Of a DNA stretch of 64,000 nucleotides, positions 53,007-64,000 are shown in pieces. Source of the DNA: UBA5070 sp035604215 (GTDB lineage Bacteria; Fibrobacterota; Fibrobacteria; UBA5070). The notes under the pieces were generated by a model. It saw only the letters and a list, made by a program, of their open reading frames with translations. It was not told where the DNA came from and made no database searches. A program made the position numbers and the translations under genes. Within the stretch, counting starts at the first letter, position 1, and each line of letters starts with the position of its first letter. The stretch covers positions 1 to 64,000 of the forward strand of contig DATNIW010000042.1 of assembly GCA_035604215.1 (NCBI GenBank). Reading direction: 5' to 3'.

Positions 53007-54409
53007 AATTCCCCGCCCGATCGGCGCTCGCCCTGCTGGTGGTGCTCCTGGCCCTGCCCGTGCTGGCCCTCCTTTGCGACACCGCAAGACTCCTGGTTCC
53101 CCCGTCGCCGCGAATCGCGCGTCTGCGCGACGGTTCCCGGATCCTGGCCATTCCCCTACCGCCCAGCCGACCGGAGAGGGCCCGAGGCGTCCAGCCCGCC
53201 CTCCTCGGCGACGGGTCCATCCGGGTCCTGGAGGGGATGCCGTCCTCCCTGTCCGTGGACACGGAAGCCTGGTTGGTCCGCCGAGACGACGGTCCCCTCC
53301 TCATGGGTCGGCTGTCCGGCGTGGTGACCGAGGACGGGGACACCTTGAGGGGACCATCGGCGCGGCAGGCGCTGGAGGAGATGCCGTCGCGCCTGGGGGG
53401 CGACCGGAACCGGCTCGCGCGTCGGATTCCGACCGACGGCGGCAAGATGCGGCCGGGACAGGCAGCCCGGAGCTTGGCCCTGTTCGATGCGGAAGACCGC
53501 CGGGTGGTGGGCCTGTTCTCCGACCTGGACGGGACCGTGCGCCCCGCGCGCCTCTCCTCGATCCGGGATGCGGAACGCGCTCCGTCCGGATTACTTGACG
53601 GAATCCGTCAAACCGTTCCGCACCTCGGGCGCCTGCTCCTGGAAGCCCCCGACGCGTGGGATGGAGGGGGACTGGAGCCAGTCGTGGCGGGGACCCTGGC
53701 GCTGGTCCTGCTCTCCGGCCTGGTGGGGGGGCTGCCCGCGCTCCTGGCCGCGCTGCAGCTCGCGGACCGCACCGATCCAGGTCTGCGCACGAGATGGGTT
53801 CGCAGCTCCTCCGAATGGTTCGCGGCGGTTCCGGGCGTGGTCTGGGGCGTGATCGGGGCGGGAGTGCTGGTGGGCGGCATGGGCGTCCACCTGGACTCGA
53901 TCTTCGCCTCGGGGGTCCGTTGGGGAACGGGAGGCATGCTCTGGGGAGCGATCACCTTGGGGGCGCTCTCCGCCCCCGTCACCCTGGCCAGGGCGATGTC
54001 CGCCATCGACCGGGTCCCCCGTTCCTGGAGGGAGATCGCGCGATCCTGCGGTGCGACCAGGTGGCAGGTCCTGCGCCGGGTGATCCTACCCGCCTCGGCC
54101 AGGGGATTGGTCGGGGCGTGGTTTTCGGGACTGGCGCGCGCGGCCGGGGAGACGGCCCCGCTCTTCCTGGTGGGAGCGGCCCGCGCCATCGGACGGTCCG
54201 GAGTCGGATCCGCACCGGCTCCGTCCCTGTCCGGAGGCTTCCTCCATCTGGGCGTGCTCGCCTGCGATCCTCCCTGGCCACCCTCGGACGGGGAGTTGGG
54301 CCGACCCCTGGCGTTCTTGTCGCTTTCCCTCCTCGCCCTGCTCTGCGTGGGCCTGGAATACGCCGCCGTGAGGTTGCTTCTGCGCCGGGAACCGGAGATC
54401 ACCCGATGA
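53003..54409 (+). CDS. pstA: Phosphate ABC transporter permease PstA with a large extracytoplasmic insertion
   Basis: A 468-residue permease, much longer than the usual 280-300. After the first transmembrane segment (residues 8-30) comes about 190 residues of predicted extracytoplasmic sequence, Arg/Gly/Asp-rich, without a known domain. The remaining transmembrane core includes SWREIARSCGATRWQVLRRV (coupling loop) and ARAAGETAPLFLVGA. ATGA overlaps occur at both ends, with pstC and with the second pstB. The insertion may replace part of the docking surface for a binding protein. Confidence 0.85.
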   Translation: MKFPARSALALLVVLLALPVLALLCDTARLLVPPSPRIARLRDGSRILAIPLPPSRPERARGVQPALLGDGSIRVLEGMPSSLSVDTEAWLVRRDDGPLLMGRLSGVVTEDGDTLRGPSARQALEEMPSRLGGDRNRLARRIPTDGGKMRPGQAARSLALFDAEDRRVVGLFSDLDGTVRPARLSSIRDAERAPSGLLDGIRQTVPHLGRLLLEAPDAWDGGGLEPVVAGTLALVLLSGLVGGLPALLAALQLADRTDPGLRTRWVRSSSEWFAAVPGVVWGVIGAGVLVGGMGVHLDSIFASGVRWGTGGMLWGAITLGALSAPVTLARAMSAIDRVPRSWREIARSCGATRWQVLRRVILPASARGLVGAWFSGLARAAGETAPLFLVGAARAIGRSGVGSAPAPSLSGGFLHLGVLACDPPWPPSDGELGRPLAFLSLSLLALLCVGLEYAAVRLLLRREPEITR

Positions 54410-55197
54410 TCCACCCGGCCCTGCACCCGAACGACCCCGGCGACGTGGTGCACGTGGAGTTCCGCGGGTGGACGGTCCGCTCCGCGGGTCGGGATCTGTT
54501 GCGGTGGATCGACCTGGGAATCCCCAAGGGCCGGATCGTCGCCCTGGTGGGTCCGGCCGGATCCGGCAAGAGCGTTCTCCTGTCTTCCGTCAACCGCCTT
54601 CTCGCCGGTCGACCCGGCGTGGAGACCAGCGGGGGCGTGTTCCTCGACAAGGATCCCCTCTGGGGCCGGGGCGTGGACGACCTTTCCCTGAAGCGCCGGA
54701 CGGGCACCGTGTTCCGCGACGCCGCGGTCCTGCCCGGATCCGTCCATCGCAACGTCGCTTTTCCCCTCCTCCTGGACGGATGGAAACCCGGGCCCCGGCT
54801 GGACGACGCCGTGGAAGCGGCGTTGCGGTCCATCTCGGCCTGGGACCGCCTGCGCGACCACCTGCACCGGCCCGCACAGGGCCTTCGCGCGGGAATGCGC
54901 CAACTGGTGAACCTGGCCCGCGCCGCCGTGGGCCAACCCGAGGTCCTCCTGCTGGACGAACCCTGCGGCGACCTGGATCCCCGGGAGACGGAAATCGTCG
55001 AGCGCGCGCTCCTGGATCTTTCCGGCTCCCGCACCGTGATGCTCGCCACCCACAACCTCGCCCAGGCGTCCCGCCTGCCGCACCGCGTGGCCTTCCTGCT
55101 GGACGGCAAGCTGGAGGAGTACGGCCCCACCGACCGCGTCTTCCAGCGCCCGATGCGGGGCAGCACCGAGGACTACCTTTCGGGCCGATTCGGATAG
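54406..55197 (+). CDS. Degenerate PstB-like ABC ATPase (second copy)
   Basis: A 263-residue PstB paralogue. Walker A GPAGSGKS, Walker B VLLLDEPCGDLDP with the catalytic Glu, and the His switch ATHNLAQAS are intact. The Q-loop is GTVFRDAAVL (Gln replaced by Arg) and the signature is LRAGMRQLVNLARA instead of LSGGQQQR. The ending EDYLSGRFG matches the canonical PstB (EDYITGRFG). Loss of the signature but not of the Walker motifs suggests a heterodimer partner for the canonical PstB at 48953. The reading frame is intact and coupled to pstA and phoU2, so it is not a pseudogene. Confidence 0.85.
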   Translation: MIHPALHPNDPGDVVHVEFRGWTVRSAGRDLLRWIDLGIPKGRIVALVGPAGSGKSVLLSSVNRLLAGRPGVETSGGVFLDKDPLWGRGVDDLSLKRRTGTVFRDAAVLPGSVHRNVAFPLLLDGWKPGPRLDDAVEAALRSISAWDRLRDHLHRPAQGLRAGMRQLVNLARAAVGQPEVLLLDEPCGDLDPRETEIVERALLDLSGSRTVMLATHNLAQASRLPHRVAFLLDGKLEEYGPTDRVFQRPMRGSTEDYLSGRFG

Positions 55198-55212
55198 GGT
55201 TCCCACTCAAGA

Positions 55213-55866
55213 ATGTCGAAACAAACAGCAGACGAATTGCGCCAACTCGCTTCCCTCCTGGAACGGCAGGGCGAGCGGGTCCTCCGGCAGGCGACGGCGG
55301 CCTGTTCCATCTTGACGAATTCCGTTTCCAAGCCCGCGGACCCCAAGGCGCTGGAGGACGACATCGATCGCGAGGAGGTGGTCCTGGAAGAGGAATGCCT
55401 CCGCATCATGGCCCTGCACCATCCCGTCGGTGGCGACCTGCGCGCCCTGGTCACGGTGCTGCGTGCCAACGGGGACCTGGAGCGCATCGCCGACCACGCC
55501 CTGAGCGTCCTGGAGGCGTCGCCCAACCTGTCCGGTCCCGTCGGGGACGCGCTTTCCCTGCTGTCCTCCCGCATCCTGTCCATGCTGGGCCGCTCCCTCC
55601 ACGCCCTGAGGGAACGGGATTCGCGGGTCGCCCAGTCGGTGCTGGACGAATCGCCTTCCATGCGGTCGCTCTCCAGGGCCACGTGGGGCAACGCCCGGAC
55701 CCGCGCCGGTAGCGGCGACGCCTCGGACATCGACCATTCCTTCCTCGAGATCCGCATCGGGCAGGACCTCAGGCGCATCGGGGATCTCGCCTGCAACCTC
55801 GCCGAGGACGTGCTCTACTGGGAAGACGGAAAGATCGTGCGGCACGGAGGCGTGGTGGGGTCCTAG
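55213..55866 (+). CDS. PhoU-like protein (second copy)
   Basis: A 217-residue protein with PhoU-type helices. The first acidic motif is kept (RANGDLERIADHALSVLE); the second is altered (RIGQDLRRIGDLACNLAEDVLY). It ends the phoB-thiS-pstC-pstA-pstB2 run, 15 bases after pstB2, mirroring the porin-pstB-phoU operon. Probably a regulator of this transporter set, diverged from the phoU at 48283. Confidence 0.85.
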   Translation: MSKQTADELRQLASLLERQGERVLRQATAACSILTNSVSKPADPKALEDDIDREEVVLEEECLRIMALHHPVGGDLRALVTVLRANGDLERIADHALSVLEASPNLSGPVGDALSLLSSRILSMLGRSLHALRERDSRVAQSVLDESPSMRSLSRATWGNARTRAGSGDASDIDHSFLEIRIGQDLRRIGDLACNLAEDVLYWEDGKIVRHGGVVGS

Positions 55867-55878
55867 GGATCGGAATTG

Positions 55879-55887
55879 TGATATCAT
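55879..55887 (+). promoter_or_regulatory. Extended -10 promoter element of the hybrid kinase gene
   Basis: TGATATCAT (TG-N-TATCAT) is a good extended -10 element 38 bases before the ATG at 55925, and would start a new transcription unit after phoU2. GGAG at 55913 is a ribosome-binding site candidate. Confidence 0.4.
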
Positions 55888-55924
55888 CGGGTTCGCTGGT
55901 TCCCCGCAAACCGGAGCCAAGTGC

Positions 55925-58488
<2,564 letters not shown>

Positions 58489-58492
<4 letters not shown>

Positions 58493-59595
58493 ACGGCAGG
58501 ATCCTGGCGGTCGACGACAACGTGGACAACCTGAGGCTCCTGGAGAGCATCCTCTCGGTGGACGGCCACGAGGTGCGGGCCGCCCTGAACGGCGAGACGG
58601 CCTTGCGCGCCCTGTCCGCGGGATTCGCCGAGCTCGTGCTGCTCGACGTCAGCATGCCGGGCATGGACGGATACGAGGTCTGCCGGCGCATGAAGGCCGA
58701 TCCCGGCATGGCGCAGGTCCCGGTCCTCTTCCTCAGCGCGCACCAGGATCTGGACGCGAAGCTGGAAGGGTTCGAGGCGGGGGGCCAGGATTACGTGACC
58801 AAGCCCTTCCTGGCGGCGGAAGTCCTGGCCCGCGTGCGGATGCACCTGAGGGTCGCCCGCGCGGAGCGGGACCTGGTGGAGAACATGGGTCGCCTTCGGG
58901 AACTGGAGCGTCTGCGCGACGATCTCGTGCACCTGGTCGTGCACGACATGCGGTCCCCCCTGACGGGAATCTGCGGGAACCTGGAACTGGCGGCCATGGA
59001 AGCGCAGAGCCTGGGACACGAAAAGCTCGGCAACCGGATCCGGAAGGCGGTCGATTCCGCCATGGCCTTGAACAACCTCTCCAACACCATGCTCGACTTG
59101 AGCCGTCTGGAAGAAAAGAGGATGCCCGTCTCCATCGAGCCCTGCGACGCGGCGGAGCTCGCCCGGCAAGCCTGGGCGAGACTCGGTTCGACGGTGGAAC
59201 ACCATTTCCTGGAACTGGGGGGTGCGCTCGGACCCGGAACGCTCCATTGCGACAGGGATCTGACCTTGCGCATCCTCCAGAACCTCGTCTCCAACGCCGT
59301 CCACCATGCCCCGTTCGAAACGACGATCGGAATCCGCTGCCGTCCTGGAACCGGACGGACCCGGGTGGAGATCCTGGACCACGGGCGTGGCGTTCCGGAA
59401 GGCCAGCGCGGGACGGTTTTCGAGAAGTTCCGGCAGGTGGAGGAGCACAGGAAGACCGGCTACCATTCGTCCGGACTGGGGCTGACCTTCTGCAAGCTGG
59501 CGGTGGAAGCCCAGGGCGGGGAGATCGGGGTGGAGAACGCGCCCGGCGCTGGTGCCCTGTTCTGGTTCACCCTGCCGCAGCCCACCCAATCGTAG
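58489..59595 (+). CDS. Receiver-histidine kinase fusion protein (REC-HisKA-HATPase)
   Basis: A 368-residue cytoplasmic protein. Receiver 1-120 (ILAVDDNVDNLRLLESIL, Asp in LLDVSMPGMDGYE, DYVTKPFLAAEVL), HisKA with His in HLVVHDMRSPLTGICGN (near 158), and ATP domain (ILQNLVSNAVHHAP, DHGRGVPEGQRGTVFEKF, SSGLGLTFCKLAVEAQGG). It overlaps the preceding hybrid kinase, so phosphate may pass from that kinase's receiver domain to this protein or the reverse. No DNA-binding output. Confidence 0.88.
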
Positions 59596-59663
59596 GGACC
59601 CCACCGCACCGTCCGATTGGTACCTTTCCCGGCCTTTCCACGGAACCACCAAAGGAACCCTCC

Positions 59664-59957
59664 ATGGCCGCACCGAACCAGTCCCTCGTCGAGTCCCTGA
59701 GCTCCATGCTCCCTCTCTTCCTGGTCTTCGGCGGCGCCATGTGGTTCTTGTCCATCCGCCCGGCCATGAAAAAGCAGAAGGAAGCGGACCAGCTCCAGAA
59801 GAACCTCAAGAAGGGAGACCGCGTTCTGACCCAGGCGGGATTCTTCGCCGAGGTCGAGAAGGTCCAGGAGAACGGCAACGTGGTCCTGCGCCTTTCCGAG
59901 ACCGTGAAGCTGGAGTTCCAGCGCCAGGCCATCGTGTCCAAGGTCCAGGAGGGGTAG
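59664..59957 (+). CDS. yajC: Preprotein translocase subunit YajC
   Basis: A 97-residue protein with one transmembrane segment (SMLPLFLVFGGAMWFLSIRP) followed by KKGDRVLTQAGFFAEVEKV, the YajC signature. It associates with SecDF. AAAGGAA precedes the ATG. It is followed at two bases by def rather than by secD, an unusual arrangement. Confidence 0.92.
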   Translation: MAAPNQSLVESLSSMLPLFLVFGGAMWFLSIRPAMKKQKEADQLQKNLKKGDRVLTQAGFFAEVEKVQENGNVVLRLSETVKLEFQRQAIVSKVQEG

Positions 59958-59959
59958 GC

Positions 59960-60484
59960 ATGGCGGTGCTTCGGGTATTGACCTGGGGTGATCCGGTCCT
60001 GCGCAAGATCTCGCGCCCCGTGGAACCCGAGGAGTTCGACGACGCCTTCCGCGCCTGGTGCGACGACCTGGTCGAAACCATGTACGAGGCCGACGGCGTG
60101 GGTCTGGCCGCGGTGCAGGTGGGACGGCCCCTCCGGGTGCTGGCAGTGGACACCGAGTTCCGGGAGGGCGGATCCAAGACACCCGTCGTCTACGTGAATC
60201 CGGTCCTGGAACCGGCGGCTCCCGATTGCATCATGGACGAGGGTTGCCTGTCCGTCCCGGGCGTCCGCGGAAAGGTCAGCCGTCCCGAGAAGGTGAACGT
60301 CTCCTGGCAGGACGTTCATAGGAATTTCCACCGGAGGGAAGGCCTGGAGGGGTTGGAGGCGCGCTGCCTTCTGCACGAGATGGACCATCTGGAGGGAATC
60401 CTGTTCGTGGACAAGATCTCGCCCGTCGCGCGGAGCCTGGTCCAGGGCAAGTTGCGCAAGCTCGCGCAGACCTCCGGGAGGTGA
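59960..60484 (+). CDS. def: Peptide deformylase
   Basis: A 174-residue metalloenzyme that removes N-formyl groups from nascent proteins. All three motifs are present: GVGLAAVQVG, EGCLSVPG and HEMDHLEG, giving the Cys-His-His metal site and catalytic Glu. It starts two bases after yajC with GGAGGGG six bases upstream. Its stop overlaps the next GTG. Confidence 0.95.
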   Translation: MAVLRVLTWGDPVLRKISRPVEPEEFDDAFRAWCDDLVETMYEADGVGLAAVQVGRPLRVLAVDTEFREGGSKTPVVYVNPVLEPAAPDCIMDEGCLSVPGVRGKVSRPEKVNVSWQDVHRNFHRREGLEGLEARCLLHEMDHLEGILFVDKISPVARSLVQGKLRKLAQTSGR

Positions 60485-61706
60485 TCCTCCTTCTCGGAGC
60501 CGCGGCGGCGCTGACCCTGGGCTTCGATCCCCCCGACGAGGCCCGACGGCTTCTCGCCCAACCTCCTCCCGTCGCGGACACGACAGCGGAGCGCCAGGTG
60601 CGGGTCGAGGTGTACGAAGGGGCCGGGCCGTTGGAGCTTCGACTGAAGGGCTCCTGGCAGGTGGTGGGGAACGCCGATCCGGGACGGATCCCGGACGGGT
60701 CCGTCCTCCGCGTCCGCCGGAAAGGCGAAGGGGTGGCGATTTCCTGGCCGTCCGGATCGGCGGAATCCACCGAGGTGGCCGTCGGGGGTGGAGACAGGTT
60801 CTGCATCGGAACCAAGTGCTTCCGCGGCGAGGTCCACGTGGTCCCCTGCGGTTCCGGTCTGGCCGTCGTGGACCACCTGGGATTGGAGGACTACCTGCTG
60901 GGGGTGGTGCCCGGCGAGATCGGCCGCAAGCTGGACCCCCGCTTCTTCGAGGCGGCGAAGGCGCAGGCGGTGGTGGCCCGCACCTACACCCTGCGCTCCC
61001 TGGGCCAATACTCCGGAAAGGCCTGGGATCTGCGCAACGACACCCGCGACCAGGTCTACGATGGGGCGTCCGGAGAGGACAGTCTCTGCTCGCGCGCGGT
61101 GCGGGAAACCTCGGGGCAGATCCTGACGGATTCCGGAGGGCACCCCATCGACGCCTACTACCACTCCGGCTCCGGAGGCCACACCGCCAGCATCCGGGAC
61201 GTCTGGCCGCAGAAGCCGGTCCAGCCCTACCTGTGCGGCGTGCCCGACACAGCTCCCGACGGGAGGGCCTGGGGCGGAGCCGCGCCCACCGGATCGTGGA
61301 CGGAAACCTGGCCCGCGGCGGAATTGAACCGGGCGGTGCGACGGGATCTGTCCGAGGCAATGGGGCGGACCGTGGATCCCGGCGAGGTCCGGTCGCTGCG
61401 CCTGGAGGGGCGCGACTCCTCCGGCAGGGCCGCCAAGCTGGTGGTGGAGGCGAAGAACGGCACCTTCGAGGTGACGGGAGACCGCATCCGCTGGGCGCTG
61501 CGGCGCCACGGCGAAGGGAGGCCCATCCTCCGCAGCACCCGATTCGAACTGAAGCGGGAGGACGGCAGGTACGTCGCCGAGGGGACCGGGAACGGCCACG
61601 GCGTGGGACTTTCCCAGAACGGGGCCATGGGCCGAGCCTGGGCGGGCCAGAACTGCTCGCAGATCCTGTCCGCCTACTATCCCGGAACCTTCCAGAGGAG
61701 CCTTCC

Positions 61707-61710
<4 letters not shown>
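60481..61710 (+). CDS. SpoIID/LytB domain protein
   Basis: A 409-residue predicted exported protein with a short N-terminal hydrophobic stretch (MILLLGAAAALTLGF). LEDYLLGVVPGEI, EAAKAQAVVARTYTL, DTRDQVYDG and the C-terminal GNGHGVGLSQNGAMGRAWAG form the SpoIID core, a lytic-transglycosylase or amidase-enhancer fold acting on peptidoglycan. Non-spore-formers also have such proteins in cell-wall remodelling. GTG start overlapping the def stop, and ATGA overlap with prfC. Confidence 0.85.
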
Positions 61711-63290
<1,580 letters not shown>

Positions 63291-63402
63291 GAGCAAGGCG
63301 CGGTGCGCTTCGCTTGGCTGATGCCGGACGTTGCGCTGGGTGCCCGGACGGCAGAACGACAAAGATGGTTTGGCAGTGGTCGGATTTTCTATCACTTCTG
63401 GC

Positions 63403-63819
63403 ATGGCCATCGACCTGGACAGCATGCGGAAAGCGGTCGCGAGCCTGGAGCGATCCCTCCGAGTCGCCGGGGGCATGTCCGGCATGTCCGCCGATTTTCG
63501 GGAAACCGTGCGGGCAGGCGTCATCCAGAATTTCGAGGTGGCCTACGAATCCTCCTGGAAGTTCATCCAGCGTTGGTTGCGGGAGAACGGCCAATCCCAG
63601 GAGGCCGATTCCCCCCGTACCCGGAAGGATCTGTTTCGGATGGCCGCCAAGGCTGGGCTTCTGGAGGACCCCACCCCCTGGTTTCGGTTCGGCGAGGCCC
63701 GCAACTTGACCTCCCACACCTACGACGAAACGCACGCCCAGGAAAGTTTCGAGGTGGCGACGTCGTTTCTGCCCTACGCGCAGCGACTTCTCGCTCGCCT
63801 GGAAGCCGCGAATGATTGA
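63403..63819 (+). CDS. HEPN-domain protein, HI0074 type (toxin of a HEPN/MNT pair)
   Basis: A 138-residue helical protein of the nucleotidyltransferase-substrate-binding (HI0074) family. NFEVAYESSWKFIQRWLREN is the family core, and RNLTSH near residue 105 matches the Rx4-6H ribonuclease motif of active HEPN toxins. It overlaps the downstream nucleotidyltransferase gene by eight bases. ATG 63403 gives the family start; earlier starts in the frame lack support. In known pairs the partner inactivates the HEPN protein by adenylylation. Confidence 0.82.
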   Translation: MAIDLDSMRKAVASLERSLRVAGGMSGMSADFRETVRAGVIQNFEVAYESSWKFIQRWLRENGQSQEADSPRTRKDLFRMAAKAGLLEDPTPWFRFGEARNLTSHTYDETHAQESFEVATSFLPYAQRLLARLEAAND

Positions 63820-64000
63820 CCTCGCTCCCGAACATCTCGCCGCGGTTCGACAGATCTTGTCGGAAACCGTGCCCGGATGCCGGGCCATCGCCTTCGGATC
63901 GAGGGTTCGCGGCACCAGTCGACGCTTTTCGGATCTCGATCTCGCCGTGGAGGGGAGGGAGCCCCTGGCTTCGGATCTTCTGGAGGTCCTGCGCGAACGC
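63812..64000 (+). CDS. MNT-type nucleotidyltransferase (partial, antitoxin of the pair)
   Basis: The first 63 residues of a minimal nucleotidyltransferase, cut by the right edge. AFGSRVRGTSRRFSDLDLAV contains GSRxxG and the SDLDL metal-binding aspartates of the pol-beta superfamily. The whole protein would be about 100 residues. Starts inside the HEPN gene. Confidence 0.85.
   Translation, partial: MIDLAPEHLAAVRQILSETVPGCRAIAFGSRVRGTSRRFSDLDLAVEGREPLASDLLEVLRER

Noticed and set aside
54406..55197. Second pstB as a pseudogene
   Set aside because: The frame is intact, overlaps both neighbours for coupled translation, and keeps Walker A, Walker B and the His switch.

Overview
This is high-GC bacterial chromosome, most likely from the phylum Fibrobacterota or a close relative in the FCB group. 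The best markers are a TIGR02147-type transcriptional regulator (a family described from Fibrobacter), a DUF2341 lipoprotein next to paired CE6-type esterases, and a bacterial geranylgeranylglyceryl-phosphate-type synthase. Several promoters also carry a Bacteroidota-like TAnnTTTG -10 element. The assignment is an inference from gene content, not from a full marker gene.

Layout. 1-3.7 kb: 5' end of a 16S rRNA gene (minus strand, running off the left edge) with its leader and promoter, then a prenyl-glyceryl-phosphate synthase gene and alaS. 3.8-14.8 kb: a GT4 glycosyltransferase, an ileS / NMN adenylyltransferase-Nudix / DUF475 operon, a DUF985 cupin, a LacI-type-sensor diguanylate cyclase, an Hcp-like protein with a signal peptide, and a decayed alcohol-dehydrogenase-like protein. 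14.8-20.3 kb: a 1452-residue 2-hydroxyacyl-CoA dehydratase activase-like protein and an epimerase. 20.3-26.2 kb: TIGR02147 regulator, DUF2341 lipoprotein, two CE6-type esterases and a CE4-type deacetylase, which looks like a secreted polysaccharide-deacylation locus. 26.2-33.5 kb: housekeeping genes (ilvC, glyQS, hisC, yqeY-like, rpsU) with a sulfatase-modifying-factor-like protein, a DinB-like protein and a GT39-like membrane protein. 33.7-35.7 kb: an ammonium channel behind a sigma-54-type promoter, flanked by copies of a palindromic repeat, then a Rieske protein. 35.8-42.2 kb: pilB-pilT-pilC, a PilS-like kinase, a STAS protein and a FlgM-like protein. 42.2-48.2 kb: a small lipoprotein, a NAD(P)-binding protein, an RNase Z-like hydrolase, ptsI, rpsT, mnmA. 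48.3-55.9 kb: a divergent phosphate locus. The minus strand carries an OprP-type porin, pstB and phoU; the plus strand carries a PhoB-like regulator, thiS, pstC, pstA, a second degenerate pstB and a second phoU. 55.9-59.6 kb: two overlapping hybrid histidine-kinase genes. 59.7-63.3 kb: yajC, def, a SpoIID-like gene, prfC. 63.4-64 kb: a HEPN/MNT toxin-antitoxin pair cut by the right edge.

The genes are densely packed, with many ATGA/GTGA start-stop overlaps and no gene-free stretch longer than about 280 bases. Many monocistronic or first genes carry a TAnnTT element ending only 5-9 bases before the start codon, which suggests leaderless or nearly leaderless mRNAs. The most interesting local systems are: (i) the divergent phosphate locus, where a canonical PstB is paired with a PstB whose signature motif and Q-loop are lost, next to an 11-bp direct-repeat Pho-box-like promoter; (ii) a 19-bp dyad CGTTG-N9-CAACG found three times, always between genes; (iii) an Amt channel with Glu in place of the first twin-His, under a sigma-54-type promoter; and (iv) a signal-peptide-bearing Hcp-like protein.
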